A DNA stretch of 64,000 bases from Arsenophonus sp052171895 (GCA_052171895.1 JBQMRN010000001.1:682001-746000), one strand, 5' to 3'; positions 10,233-20,963 are shown, counted from the first letter of the stretch. Notes: generated from the sequence alone by a model not told the origin. Numbers and translations are program-made.

Positions 10233-11627
10233 ATGATGTCGAGTGGAATGGTAACAGCGGCATATATCGTGGCGGCTATCTTATTTATTTTAAGCCTGGC
10301 TGGTTTATCTCGTCACGAAAGCTCTAAGCGCACTAATGTATTAGGTATTACTGGAATGGTAATCGCTTTAATTGCAACAATTTTAGGTCCTAATGCTGCG
10401 CATAATATTGCCTGGATGATTATTGCAATGGTTATTGGTGGAGTTATTGGTGTTCGTTTAGCAAATAAAGTATCCATGACTGAGATACCAGAATTAATTG
10501 CTATTTTTCATAGTTTTGTCGGTTTGGCTGCTATTTTAGTTGGTTTTAATACCTTTATTTCCCACGATGTATTCTTAGATAGAATAATGAAGAATATTCA
10601 TCTGACAGAAATTTTTTTAGGTATTTTTATTGGTACGGTAACATTTGTTGGTTCAATTATTGCTTATGGTAAATTATGCGGCAAATTTGCCACTAAAGCC
10701 TTAATCCTTCCTAACCGCCATAAACTTAATTTATTGGCGTTATTAATTTTATTTATTTTGCTATTTACTTTCGTAAAAACGACAGCTACTGGCTTGCAAG
10801 TATTTCTTTTATTAATAATGATTATCATTGCTTTAGCATTTAGCTGGCACTTAGTCTCCTCAATTGGCGGTGCAGATATGTCGGTTGTGGTATCAATAAT
10901 GAATTCTTATTCAGGATGGGCTGCTGCTGCTGCTGGCTTTATGTTGAGTAATGACCTGTTAATTATTACGGGTGCGCTAGTTGGTTCTTCAGGTGCGATT
11001 TTATCTTACATTATGTGTAAAGCCATGAATCGCTCATTTATAAGTATTATTGCTGGCGGGTTTAGCACTGACGAGATATTAGTAGATGATGAACATAGAC
11101 TGGGAAATTATCGTGAAACTACAGCAGATGAGGTCGCTGAACTTCTAAGAAATTCCCATTCAGTAATTATTGCTCCTGGTTATGGTATGGCGGTGGCTCA
11201 GGCGCAATATCCAATTCATGATATTAGGATAAAATTACGTGAAAAGGGGATTAATGTTCGCTTTGCTATCCATCCTGTTGCAGGACGTCTTCCGGGTCAT
11301 ATGAATGTATTATTAGCTGAAGCAAAAGTACCTTATGATATCGTTTTGGATCTTGATGAAATAAATGATGATTTTGCTACTACCGATACGGTATTAGTGA
11401 TTGGGGAAAATGATACTGTTAATCCAGCTGCACAAGATGATTCTAATAGCCCAATAGCGGGTATGCCTGTTCTAGAAGTTTGGAAAGCACAAAATGTTAT
11501 TGTATTTAAACGATCAATGAACACTGCCTATGCATGCGTTCAAAATCCGTTATTTTTCAAGGAAAATACCCAAATTCTATTCGGTGATGTAAAAGTAAGC
11601 ATAGAAGCTATTTTGTATGCTTTATAA
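10233..11627 (+). CDS. pntB: NAD(P) transhydrogenase subunit beta
   Basis: A 464-residue inner-membrane partner of PntA. The first ~260 residues hold about eight or nine membrane helices (domain II, the proton path), with conserved VRLANKVSMTEIPELIAIFH and SSIGGADMSVVVSIMNSYSG. The C-terminal domain III binds NADP(H), shown by VIIAPGYGMAVAQAQ, HPVAGRLPGHMNVLLAEA and GENDTVNPAAQDD. Length matches the family. An AAGGAG site lies between pntA and pntB. A second ATG one codon downstream is an equally possible start. The transhydrogenase is a likely main NADPH source here. Confidence 0.97.
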   Translation: MMSSGMVTAAYIVAAILFILSLAGLSRHESSKRTNVLGITGMVIALIATILGPNAAHNIAWMIIAMVIGGVIGVRLANKVSMTEIPELIAIFHSFVGLAAILVGFNTFISHDVFLDRIMKNIHLTEIFLGIFIGTVTFVGSIIAYGKLCGKFATKALILPNRHKLNLLALLILFILLFTFVKTTATGLQVFLLLIMIIIALAFSWHLVSSIGGADMSVVVSIMNSYSGWAAAAAGFMLSNDLLIITGALVGSSGAILSYIMCKAMNRSFISIIAGGFSTDEILVDDEHRLGNYRETTADEVAELLRNSHSVIIAPGYGMAVAQAQYPIHDIRIKLREKGINVRFAIHPVAGRLPGHMNVLLAEAKVPYDIVLDLDEINDDFATTDTVLVIGENDTVNPAAQDDSNSPIAGMPVLEVWKAQNVIVFKRSMNTAYACVQNPLFFKENTQILFGDVKVSIEAILYAL

Positions 11628-11642
11628 GTTTTTTAATAAAAT

Positions 11643-11667
11643 AATGGCTCTATTTTATCGGGCCATT
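11643..11667 (+). terminator. Possible pntAB terminator
   Basis: AATGGC and GCCATT form a 6-bp stem 16 bp after the pntB stop. The upstream flank is A-rich and the downstream T tract is short. It probably ends pntAB transcription, but it is weak. Confidence 0.4.
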
Positions 11668-11745
11668 TAGCTGTTAATAATCATTTTCTAGATTTATTTG
11701 ACAGATAAATCTATCCGGTCCGGTGTTTAATGGCCAATAAATCAC

Positions 11746-11785
11746 ATTTTAACTCATCAAATCACATTTTAACTCATCAATGTGA
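11746..11785. repeat. 20-bp tandem duplication inside uspE
   Basis: AATCACATTTTAACTCATCA occurs twice head to tail. It duplicates part of the 3' end of the dead uspE and is a simple recent slippage or replication error. Confidence 0.9.
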
Positions 11786-11958
11786 TCTGTTCAGAAGATT
11801 TGCCTAAAAATCCAATACAACAATACTTGCATGTAATTCATCATAAATTTTAGAGATTTTCTCAGCGGATCTTTTAATAACATGACTATATTTCATCAAT
11901 GCTAAATCTTTGCCTTAATGTTTTTATGCAAAAAGATCCTACCTCCACATTCAGTGCC

Positions 11959-12000
11959 TGATTATAGATATTTCAGTGCCTGATTATAGATATTTAGATC
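11959..12000. repeat. 21-bp tandem duplication inside uspE
   Basis: Two exact adjacent copies of a 21-bp unit containing AGTGCCTGATTATAGATATT lie in the dead uspE, about 200 bp from the other duplication. The unit is a multiple of three bases but contains in-frame damage. Confidence 0.9.
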
Positions 12001-12593
12001 AAAATCCGGTAATTCAATAGCAATATTTATTGACGCTAAACAGAGGTAGCGGTACTAACGAGATGAATATATAAATTTTTAACAATCCTTTGACTGATAT
12101 TTTGATTGATATTTTTGTCTACTGAATTAGTTTAATATTTAAGTTTATTATGATAAGATTCTTCATAAGTTAAATTAACTGCAACAACAATAGCACCATC
12201 ATTAGGATATACTTTATCTTTTACCATCAAGACTTGGTAAGAGCATTTACATAGTAGATGCCTATCAAGGGATAGTGAATATCATGGCATCAAAGCAGTC
12301 ATTTTAATGCGCCATTTTTAATAATAAATCATCTTTGACAGCAATAACTTCTTGAATAATCGCTTTATAAGGTTTGTTATGCTATATTACTTTTATTTTA
12401 ATGTTAATTCCGGCTTCTAAATAATAGAAGCCTGCTTGCTTTTTTATCCAACTAACTTTTCTCTGACTAATAATATATTTTGCATAGCATTTCTTCTTCA
12501 GGAAATAAGAAGGTTGTCATCTCATAAGAGATATCATAGATGGGCAAAAAAGCCTTAATGGGTCCACCATTTCGTTGTATTTATATGTTTTTG

Positions 12594-13520
12594 TCCCGGG
12601 ATCATTATATAGTAGACCCTCGTCGTATAGCTTTATTCATGGCAAGATAATATTATGATGATATGACTCCATAGTCAGGTAATTACGACATCTAAAATTA
12701 GAGCTACTCTTTAGGCCAGCAAAGAGAAGGAGCCTGCATTTACTTTAACTAAGCGTTATGGGATATCGCAACTTAGCGTTGCTAAAGAAAAAATGAGATA
12801 GTGTTGATGATCGCACCCATATTCTGCGTCATTTGCTGACGACGACACTACTGTTGTCTGCTTAGGAGGAACCAGTAGTTGTTTTCCTGGAAAAAACCTT
12901 TTTTCTCTATTTTTACGATCTTCTGGCAGTTTTATGCGAATTCCTGAACCCCGTAGTATCTCGATCTGGCCTGGATCGCTGTTTATTTATGGCAGGATAG
13001 TCTGGAATTTTCATGAAATGAGGCAGGAAGAAAGAAAGTTCTCCACCGAAGCGAAGACTATAAGCCCCATAAAGGGTTTAAAATCTACGAGCTTGTTTAT
13101 CTGCACGTAGATGTGAAATATCTTCCACAAATGCTAAACTAAACTTCATGATGTTATTTTTCATAGGTATAGATCGTTCCCATCTCTCCCTCTATGGATT
13201 TTTATCCGTCTTTACAAGACTAAGACCGAGGCCAATATTTGATGTTTTTTACGTGATTTTAACCAAGTATCTCCCATGGCTATCCATCTGGTAACTTACA
13301 GATAATGGTAAAGAATTTACAGAGCACCTTTTTTGTCTGCAAAAACGTTTAGCAACCGAAAAACATGAATTCGCCCATTTCTCTACAGAGGTTGGTATAG
13401 AACACAGATTTAGCCTGGCACCGCAAGGCATCATTCCTCAAATGAATGCTATGGTCGGCGATTTAATGGGTGCATAGAATGCTGCAAAGCCATCATTTTA
13501 ATTCTGGTGAAGAACTTGAT
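12594..13520 (+). mobile_element. IS481-family element, uninterrupted but degenerate
   Basis: Plus-strand pieces run in order through an IS481 transposase: an N-terminal helix-turn-helix part with GQQREGACIYFN-like remains (12700-12760), KGFKIYELVYLHVDVKYLPQM (about 13070-13130), then NLQIMVKNLQSTFFVCKNV-like catalytic-core remains. The TTGATGAT site at about 12800 that carries IS1595 in other copies is intact here. The element truncates uspE. Many stops make it inactive. Confidence 0.75.
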
Positions 13521-15672
13521 GGTTAGGAAATTGAATCGATTTTTAAATGAAGATAAAAAGCCATCCACCTTATTGCTAATAAGGGGATAGAGTTACTTTA
13601 CTGGGTCTATTGTAAATAGAAATTTCATCGGAATGTTTATTCTTTTTTCTAACGCACTAATTTTATAGATATTAACCGTAGGTTCACTTTAATAACTATC
13701 ATTTTTCCCATTTTATACATTTTTCTGACGACAATTCCATAGCTTGCTTGGCAAGCTGAGGGTTGATAAAAAGTAGTTTGTCGCCACACAAAATGCATTA
13801 TATGGATCTGTGCGCAGGAATTCTTTTTATCAGAATGCAGAAGTCCGGTTTTTCCAGTTTTTTGCGAGCCGTCATCTACAGCGCCTTATACAACTTTCGA
13901 TAATAGTATACCTCATTTTCGATTGGATAAGAAAGCATACTAGTGCAGCATCTTACAATGCTTACCCGAAATATAGGTAATATATACTTTCCGATCATTT
14001 CTTCCTGCGTCAGGGTCCTGCTTTGCGGCTGTACTGCTTAGTTCGCTAATTATACTAATGATATATAACCGCGCTCCATCCCATCTTGGTGATGTTTGTC
14101 TGTAATGCTGCAGTTTTGAAGCGGATATCTGGGGTCATTTAAGCTATCGCTAGAGGTATTTTACGTTATATGCTATGCCTATTCCATTTTTTTAGGAAAG
14201 TGCATTTTTCAGTAACGTCCCTATTTTGTCTTCGTCTTCAAGGTAATGTTGTCAATGTTTCCTAGCGCGGATATCCCAGCAAGACCAGGAAGACTAGTGG
14301 AATCTATTAGGTCATGCCTGTGACGCAAGAGCCGTATGATAATACTTCACTAGATTTCTTTGCCAGCTCTTTTTTTTAAAGAACAGCTTACGCGGCATAC
14401 AGCATGTTTAATATCCAGACCGCCATTGGTAACGGAGACATGAATATGTGGATGTTGATTGAGTTGTCAACTATAACTCTATAATGTACAGAAGATAGCA
14501 ATTTGATACCCTATTTGTGTGCTACTGTAGTTATAGCGTAATGGTGGAGGAGCCTGGCGCCAGGCGCGAAATAGAGCATTGAGAGTAGCGGCTAATTATT
14601 CTTGAAAAAAGCTGAAAGAATATGGGGAATAGTAAAAATAATATGTTGCTAGTCGCAGTCGAATAAAATATGAACCTGTTGTGCTCCTACTCCTCCGTGG
14701 CTTTGAAGCCGCATAAACTGCACGCGTTTGGAAGAACTTATAGCTTTGGCAGAAAAAACGGCTCTGGGAACATTCAGGAGAGGCAGAGCAGTAGCGCTTG
14801 AAACCCATGAGATAAGTGCAGCAGGCAAGCGTTTGCTAGACAGAGATAGACTGGTCCATGAGAGTTAACACTTTCACCATATTTTCAAGAAATTTATTTC
14901 AGCCGTCATCAATGCTGAAGAGTATTTTAGTTAGGCTTGGCGGGGAAGTAGTGGTTATATATCTGGGTAATTTATCCTCTTAGTATTTTGCCAGAAAAAT
15001 AGAAATCCTGATCCTATCCACATTCGTCATATCTATCAGCAAAGTTATTTTTGTATTTGTCCAAGTTGGCGAAGGAGACGTGGGATTATTCCTAGTTCTT
15101 TATAGGTGATGAATTTATTAGCAAACATATTTTTAGTTATTTTCTCATAAATCTAGTTGTGTGCAGTGTTATCAGGCTTGGGCATGATTGGTTTTGTGCT
15201 CAAAACTTTGGATAATCGTAACTAGAGGAGGGATAATACTTGCGTGTCGAGAAAAATTGGGGATCAAGTCGGAGACGCTATTGTTGTATAGCCTCTTTCG
15301 TGCGAAGAACTGTGGTTTGAGAAAACAAACCTTGAATGCTATTTAAGCTACTACAGTCTGTTCAGAAAAGCTGGAAAATATGGGGGCACACAACACCTCC
15401 ATTTTGTGTCATGAAAAATTCAGTTGGTCTGTCATCATTAATCTAAGGATGGAGATATAAAGCGCTTCGGATAAACAAGCGGTGTAACATGTGAAGTTAT
15501 GTGTTTTTTTTCTGATTTACCAGGTTTACAGTTTTTAGGAGATTTTATTTTGAGTCATCTAGATGAATTCCTAAAAAATTAACATCTCGTAGAGTATAAA
15601 ACAGTACTCAGATCATGAAAATCCCCGAAGTACCGTAGCTGTATCGTTCACATCATAGTGTGCAGGTTCTTT
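13520..15672 (-). mobile_element. IS91-family element, degenerate
   Basis: The minus strand shows an IS91/IS1294-type (Y2, rolling-circle) transposase in pieces. From N to C these are a zinc-finger-like part with FKRYCSASPECSQSRFFCQS (about 14760-14805), LNQHPHIHVSVTNGGLDIKH (about 14420-14470), and a C-terminal block for RMIRYYGFLSNRKRG (about 13910-13960). The low-coordinate end reads TTAGGAAATTGAATCG, and the other ends at GTTC next to IS1595 sequence. It is dead. Confidence 0.7.
15296..15394 (+). mobile_element. Short IS256 3' fragment inside IS91
   Basis: About 95 bp (GCGAAGAACTGTGGTTTGAG, then the segment for the transposase C-terminus) matches the same part of the IS256 copies at 17.7 and 34.4 kb. 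It interrupts the 5' part of the IS91 remnant. Confidence 0.5.
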
Positions 15673-16260
15673 CCTCTTATCTCTCCTCTTCTCCCATGTT
15701 TTCTGGCTTTCCTATGTAGGATATAACGCTTCCCTTTAAAGGATTTAAAGAAAAATATTTCGTTGAGTTCAACAATAAGCACTTAGTGCATTTATGTTGC
15801 CTATCGCCCATGAAGCAAGGAAGCAGTGACTCCATCTAAACATTATTTTTAAATCAATCCTTATTTGTTTTGGTGATCCCAGTAAAGTCAACCTATTCAA
15901 CATACATTGTAGATAACTAAATCATTTATCATTGAATGTAGTCTCGCCAGAGGACTTTCAGTAAGATTATTAAATGTTTTCCTGCATCGAGGATTTTACA
16001 ACGGTATCACTCTAATCCTAATGAATGTCTCCAGCAGATACCATGTTCACTGTAACAATATGGGCAGGAAAACTGGAATGACTTGCTTCAATATATGAAT
16101 CGACATTATCCTAGAGATTATCTTTGAGCCAACTAATCAGATGCAGCTTTAGTTGATAGGGAGTGAAGAAAGAGTCTCTTTGATCTGTATGAATATTTGA
16201 TTTTTTCATCGCAACCTCTGTAGGGAAAATTCTTTAGAGAGTATAAGGGATTTTTACCAA
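15673..16260 (-). mobile_element. IS1595 N-terminal half, cut by IS91
   Basis: This is the 5' half of an IS1595-type transposase gene on the minus strand; the 3' half is absent. IS91 abuts it exactly after GTTC in a sequence that reads TTCGTTCTTTCC in uninterrupted copies such as the one at 23.9 kb. The other end meets IS481 at the shared target site. Confidence 0.65.
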
Positions 16261-16532
16261 CAACCTTTGGTAAGATAGGCGATTATCAACATCATCTCGT
16301 TTTCCCCTTTAGTAACCATAAGTTAAGATATGCCATAACGCTTAGTTAAAGTAAACGTAGGCTCTTTGCCACCCTGAAGCAGCCATGATTTTAGGCATTG
16401 TAGCAGTTGTTTGATGATGAAGCATCATCAGCATGATATATTGCCATCAACTCTATATCCATCAGTACCTATCTTACTATGATAGAGGGCTGTGTTGGAG
16501 AGTCTATATAATGATCAAGGATAAAATACTTA
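16261..16532 (-). mobile_element. IS481 5' fragment
   Basis: IS481 N-terminal transposase remains and left end (TATATAATGATCAAGG) lie on the minus strand next to the IS1595 fragment. Together they repeat the IS481/IS1595 arrangement seen at 1-3 kb. Confidence 0.65.
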
Positions 16533-16545
16533 CTGATAAATTAAT

Positions 16546-17965
16546 GAGTTATGCTCATTTCTAGTCTATGGGATTTCAGAGATTGTGCCGTATCCTCCTG
16601 CGATTGATTTCATGAATGATTTTAACAACAGACAGATGATATGCCATGAAAAAGTTTAACCTACAGAGATATCCGCATAACCAGATATTATCTGTGATCC
16701 ATTATATGAATTTATCTGTAATGCTGCCAGGCAGCTGATAAGCTACTGCCGTTGAGGCTAACCTCGAAGCCATCTGCTATAATATGCTGATCGCCAGCCT
16801 TGTTGATGGGCAGTGTATATCATGCCGTTGTTCGTAACGGTTATTTATCATACCTAACTATACAAATTGGTATTGGCGATCTTGAGATTAAAGTACCTAA
16901 GGTCAATAGGAGATAGCACGCAGTAGCAACGGAATATGCTTCAACAGCTCGTTGCTACCGCTTTATCTGAAGCGTACAAAAACATCGAAGAGTTGCTACC
17001 ATGGCTGTACCTGCGAGGCATCTCCATCGGTGATTTTCAGAAAGCTCTGTAGCGCGCTTCTCGGTTAAAAAGCACATGCTCTCACTGTCAAGTATCATCA
17101 GCATACTGAAACAGCAATGGCTTTGAAGATCACAGGAAATGGTGCTTGCGTGATTTTAAGGAATATACGCTATGTTTATTTCTTGGCCAATGCCATATAC
17201 ATCATGTCAGGTAAGATGATTAACTTTGCCTACTGCTTATTATTGATGTCACTGAGCATGGACGTAAGGAACTCGTTGTGGTCAAAAATGGTTATTGAAA
17301 GTCAGAAACAGAACTGGGCCGAACTTATCAATGGGTTACTAGCACCTGGCTTAACCGTATCATCTCCCGGGTTTGCTATGGGAGATGACGGTACCCTTGG
17401 TTTTTGAAATGCAATGGCAAATATATTCCCGGACACGCAGTAGTAACGCTGTTGAGTACATAAACTAACTAATGTGTTGGCTTCACTCCAAAGGCATAAA
17501 ATCGAAAGTTAAGGCTGATCTGCAGGATGTCAGCCTAGAAGAAAGCCGCTATGCTGATAATAAAGCCTTGATGTTTTGTTGGCAAGGTTTTCAGTGAAGT
17601 ATCCTTCAACGATGAAGAAGCTGAAGAAAGATTGAGAAGAACTGCTAGCATTCTATAACTTTTCCATCTGAAAAGTTGACGTCAATAAGAATGAGGAAGC
17701 TGATTGAATCAGCTTTTGCGACAGTGAGAGGCTATGGTGTGGGAAGCCGATGCGGGAAAAACTCTGCTTCAAAAACAACTCTTTCAATGGTATTTAATCT
17801 GCTCCCGTTTGGTCAGAAAAAATGGAACCGGCTAAGGTAAGGGGATTTGACCTTGAAACCCTGGTGCTGGTGGAAACAACATCCAATTTAAGGATGAAGA
17901 ATAGATTCACGAAGCATCAAAGCGGAGCTTGATCGTCATACATTAGATTTACTAATAACTCTTGC
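16546..17965 (+). mobile_element. IS256-family element, degenerate
   Basis: It runs from GAGTTATGCTCATTT to AGATTTACTAATAACTC, the two shared inverted ends. Plus-strand pieces include YLSNLVSQL-type N-terminal remains, LYLRGISIGDFQKAL (about 17010-17050), RNIRYVYFLANAIYI (17155-17200) and QNWAELINGLLAPGLTVSS (17305-17365). An internal 96-codon open frame is only a stretch of this dead transposase. Confidence 0.8.
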
Positions 17966-18590
17966 CTCTGTTCTTTCAGCTATTGCTTTTCAGTCTGCTG
18001 ATGGTACTCAGAGAGACCATATGCTTTCAGCGAGAAGCGCCGCTGGCCCCCTAAACACCCTCAAATAGGCTCATGAAAATCACTGGTGGATTTATGCCTA
18101 CCAAGGTATAGCGATAGTTAGCAACTTTTCAACGTTTTTTGTACACTTCAGATAAGGCGATAGCAACGAGCTGTTGAATTATATTCCGTTGCTGCTCCGA
18201 TCTCTAATTTTAGGCCTTTAATCTCAACATCGCCGATAGCAGTTTCTATAGTTCGCTGTGGTAAATAAGTGTTATAAACGATGGAGTATAGATGCCACTC
18301 AAGAAGGTGGCGGTTCATACATGTTGTCGCAGCATGGGTTCAAGTTCAGCCTCAACGGCCGGCGGTAGTTATCAGCTGCTGCCTGTCACTATTACGGATG
18401 AATTCATGCAAGGGGGATCACAGGTAATATCTGGTTTTATGGATATCTGTAAGGTAGATTTTTCATGGCATATCCATCCTCTCTGTTGTTATACAATCAT
18501 TCACGAAATTAATCAGTAGGATATAGCCCACCATATCTCCGAAACCACATACACGAGAAATAATCATAACTCTTTCTCTCTTTTTTACCA
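17966..18590 (-). mobile_element. IS256 5' half in opposite orientation
   Basis: The first part of an IS256 transposase gene lies on the minus strand, tail to tail with the preceding copy, with the end AGAAATAATCATAACTC near 18565-18580. The 3' half is missing at the junction. It marks the left border of the dprA-def-fmt block. Confidence 0.75.
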
Positions 18591-18619
18591 GCAGCAATGA
18601 AAACAAAGAGTATAATTGG

Positions 18620-18890
18620 TAGGAGATATATCTATTTTAATAAATATGGATAATTTAGATTGGATAATGTAATGAATTTATGTTCATTTATATCAAGCCA
18701 TTTCATTGCAGCATAAATCGCTTTTAAATTTGCATGAGTAAATTATTTATTTGATAAACTATGATAGTTTAATTTAAGCTAAAAAAACCGAGTTTAAGAT
18801 TATTTAATACAATGAGTTTTGCTACAATTGCAGCAACCTTAACAGCTAAAATATGTGAGAGCTATCCTTATAGATAGCTATATTTTTATT
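18620..18890 (-). pseudogene. dprA: Probable dprA remnant
   Basis: A minus-strand frame (about 18635-18745) reads ANLKAIYAAMKWLDINEHKF followed by ITLSNLNYPYLL. This resembles the DprA segment in which a linker with a WLE-type motif is followed by a (Y)PP(Q)L motif. In E. coli dprA (smf) lies divergent from def-fmt, the same geometry as here. The match is short and surrounded by stops, so the call rests partly on synteny. DprA loads RecA in natural transformation. Confidence 0.4.
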
Positions 18891-19023
18891 AGATCCATAT
18901 ACTTTCCATACTTAATTAGCAATAAGTGTATTCCATTTATAAGCAATACTGTCAATTATAATCAGAAATATCTATAATAAGTATTAAATAGCTTTCACTT
19001 TTTGGATATACCTTTAAACATTT

Positions 19024-19539
19024 ATGTCAGTATTAAATATATTACATTACCCAGATGAACGTCTTCGTAAAATTGCAAAACCGGTAAAAAAAATTGATGC
19101 AGAAATACAACGTATAGTGAATGATATGTTTGAAACGATGTATGAAGAAGAAGGTATTGGTTTAGCCGCAACACAGGTTAATATTCATCAAAGAATTATT
19201 CTTATTGACGTTTCAGAATCTCGTAATGAAAAATTGGTACTTATAAATCCTGTTATCTTAGAAACATCTGGTGAAACAGGAATTGAAGAAGGTTGTCTTT
19301 CTGTACCGAAACAACGAGCATTTGTACCTCGAGCTAAATGGCTAAAAATCAACGCATTAGATCTTAATGGTAAAAAATTTGAATTAGAAACAGATGATCT
19401 ACTTGCTATCTGTATTCAACATGAAATAGATCATCTAAATGGCAAATTATTTATTGACTATCTTTCTGCATTAAAACGCCAACGCATTAGGCACAAAATT
19501 GAAAAGTTCAAACGTCTAAAAGCAAAAACAGCAAAATGA
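19024..19539 (+). CDS. def: Peptide deformylase
   Basis: A 171-residue Fe2+-type deformylase that removes the formyl group from the N-terminal Met of nascent proteins. All three family motifs are present: GIGLAATQ (residues 44-51), EGCLS (89-93) and HEIDH (133-137), giving metal ligands Cys91, His133 and His137 with catalytic Glu134. The length matches E. coli Def (169). The next gene, fmt, is truncated, so its usual substrate may no longer be made unless a second fmt exists. The frame is fully intact despite this. Confidence 0.97.
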   Translation: MSVLNILHYPDERLRKIAKPVKKIDAEIQRIVNDMFETMYEEEGIGLAATQVNIHQRIILIDVSESRNEKLVLINPVILETSGETGIEEGCLSVPKQRAFVPRAKWLKINALDLNGKKFELETDDLLAICIQHEIDHLNGKLFIDYLSALKRQRIRHKIEKFKRLKAKTAK

Positions 19540-19575
19540 TAATTTTCATATTTTATGAAATAGGGAGATATCTTT

Positions 19576-19915
19576 ATGTATCAGACTGTCTACGAATTAT
19601 TTTTGTAGGCACCCTCCAGATTTTGCACCACAAGATTTACCTAAATTAGTCAATATCAAGGATAAATACCAAATTGTTGGAGTTCTGACAGAACCTGATA
19701 AATCAGGTGGAGGAGGTGGAAAATTCACATCAAGCCCACTAAAATGCTAGTCCAAGAAAAGAATATTTCTATATTACAGCCAACACAACTCTAAAAAAAG
19801 CAGAAAGTCAGTGCTTGATTAAAAATCAACATGTCGATGTTATGGTTGTTGTGGCATGTAGCTTAATTTTACATGAAAATGTATTAAATATGCTATCAAT
19901 GGATTACCTCAATGA
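19576..19915 (+). pseudogene. fmt: Methionyl-tRNA formyltransferase, truncated
   Basis: Downstream of def, plus-strand pieces in shifting frames give VGTLQ-like N-terminal remains (FVGTP region), PQDLPKLVNIKDKYQIVGVL, TEPDKSGG, SSPLKMLVQEKNISILQPT and VDVMVVVACSLILHENVLNM. These match the first ~115 residues of Fmt. The HGS-type catalytic region and C-terminal tRNA-binding domain are missing; the gene ends at an IS481 end fragment. The def-fmt pair is a standard operon. Fmt formylates initiator Met-tRNA with 10-formyl-THF. Confidence 0.85.
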
Positions 19916-20080
19916 TTAGATCACTCTGCATCAATATGTTTTTCTGTACAATCAGAAATTGCCCCAATCAGTAATTAAGTAATAAAACTCCATTGCAGTT
20001 TATGAAAGATTAGTTCAAAGTTACACCTGAATTTTTCAAAAAACATATTATCTTCCAGGAAGTGGAAATAAGCTATAATG
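19915..20080 (+). mobile_element. IS481 right-end fragment
   Basis: About 165 bp, including AAAACTCCATTGCAGTTTATG and the terminal part with ACCTGAAT and CTTCCAGGAAG, match the IS481 right end seen at 29.0-29.15 kb. It forms the right border of the dprA-def-fmt block. Confidence 0.7.
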
Positions 20081-20221
20081 CTCTATTTTAGAGAGCCTAA
20101 GCAACATTTATATCACTAAAAATAAACTAATATATATGGGTTGAAATAATAGTTAATAACGTAATAAAATCATAAAAAATAATAAGTTAATGTGATCTAG
20201 TATACATTTATGTTGTTGTTT

Positions 20222-20963
20222 ATGGTAAGGTTTTATCTGCAATTCCAGTTAGTTTATACATATCATTAATTGTGATATATTTACATTTAACACTGAGAGT
20301 ATTATTTTATTGAAAACAACCAAAAAGACTACAATTGTTTCAACTGTTAATCCAAGATAATTACCAATATCACATCGAGTCATTGTTAAGGGTAATTCTT
20401 TAGCTAAAAACCACGCTGAGTAAAACGACGTGACAGATTATAAATAAAAGCAGCTAATCTTTTTCAGCATTTTCGACAGCAGTAATATAATTTCTTGATC
20501 ATCTTTAATTTCACTGCTCATTAATCTCATTATTTGCTGCTGCAAATTATGTATTTTACCTGACAAATCGTCAAGTGTTTCAAAAGTAATTTCACAAACT
20601 ATTGAAGTTTCAATAGCTTGGGCAAAGCTTAGATGTTTATTATTAATAATAGCATCGAAACCAACAAGATCACCAGCTAAATGGAAACCGGTAATTTATT
20701 TATCACCTTCCTCGATAATAGTATAACTTTTATGGTACCTGATCGGATTCCATAAAGTGATTTTAATTCGTTACCCGTTTTAAGTAAGGTCTCTCCTTTT
20801 TGGACAGGTTTTTTACGTTCAATAATATTATCAAGTTGATCCAGTTCGTGTTAATTCAACCTGAATGGAATACAAAGCTGGCTAATACTGCAGTCCTGGT
20901 AATGGATAGCGCAACCACCATACAAGACTGAATTTAGCGAATAACGCATTTTTCTGTGATCAT
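20222..20963 (-). pseudogene. fnr: FNR, oxygen-sensing transcription regulator, decayed
   Basis: Minus-strand pieces cover nearly the whole FNR protein: MITEKCVIR, GGCAIHYQDCSISQLC, HELDQLDNIIERKKPVQKGE, LKSLYGIRSGTIKSYTI, QITGFHLAGDLVGFDAI, CEITFETLDDLSGKIHNLQQ, and LTMTRCDIGNYLGLTVETI from the DNA-binding helix-turn-helix. A stop at codon 10 and several frameshifts kill it. One iron-sulfur ligand (Cys20 in E. coli numbering) reads Tyr, and the DNA-recognition helix is also altered (TRGD to TRCD). In E. coli fnr lies just upstream of uspE. Confidence 0.9.

Larger units (their letters stand above)
11711..12593 (-). pseudogene. uspE: Universal stress protein E, decayed and 5'-truncated
   Basis: Minus-strand fragments follow UspE: GPIKAFLPIYDISYEMTTF (about 12520-12570), HNKPYKAIIQEVI, DDLLLKMAH, DGAIVVAVNLTYEESYHNKL, AIELPDFDLNIYNQAL, LHASIVVLDFLGKSSEQI and a C-terminus DELKCDLLAIKH before a stop at 11711-11713. 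Frameshifts and stops separate the pieces, and the first ~30 codons are replaced by IS481. Two tandem duplications (11746-11785 and 11959-12000) add to the damage. UspE is a tandem-Usp stress protein that lies next to fnr in E. coli. Here fnr lies 8 kb away on the same strand. Confidence 0.85.

Noticed and set aside
14596..14808. 70-codon open frame rich in Ser, Tyr and Arg
   Set aside because: It is part of the degenerate IS91 transposase gene read through one frame, not a separate gene.
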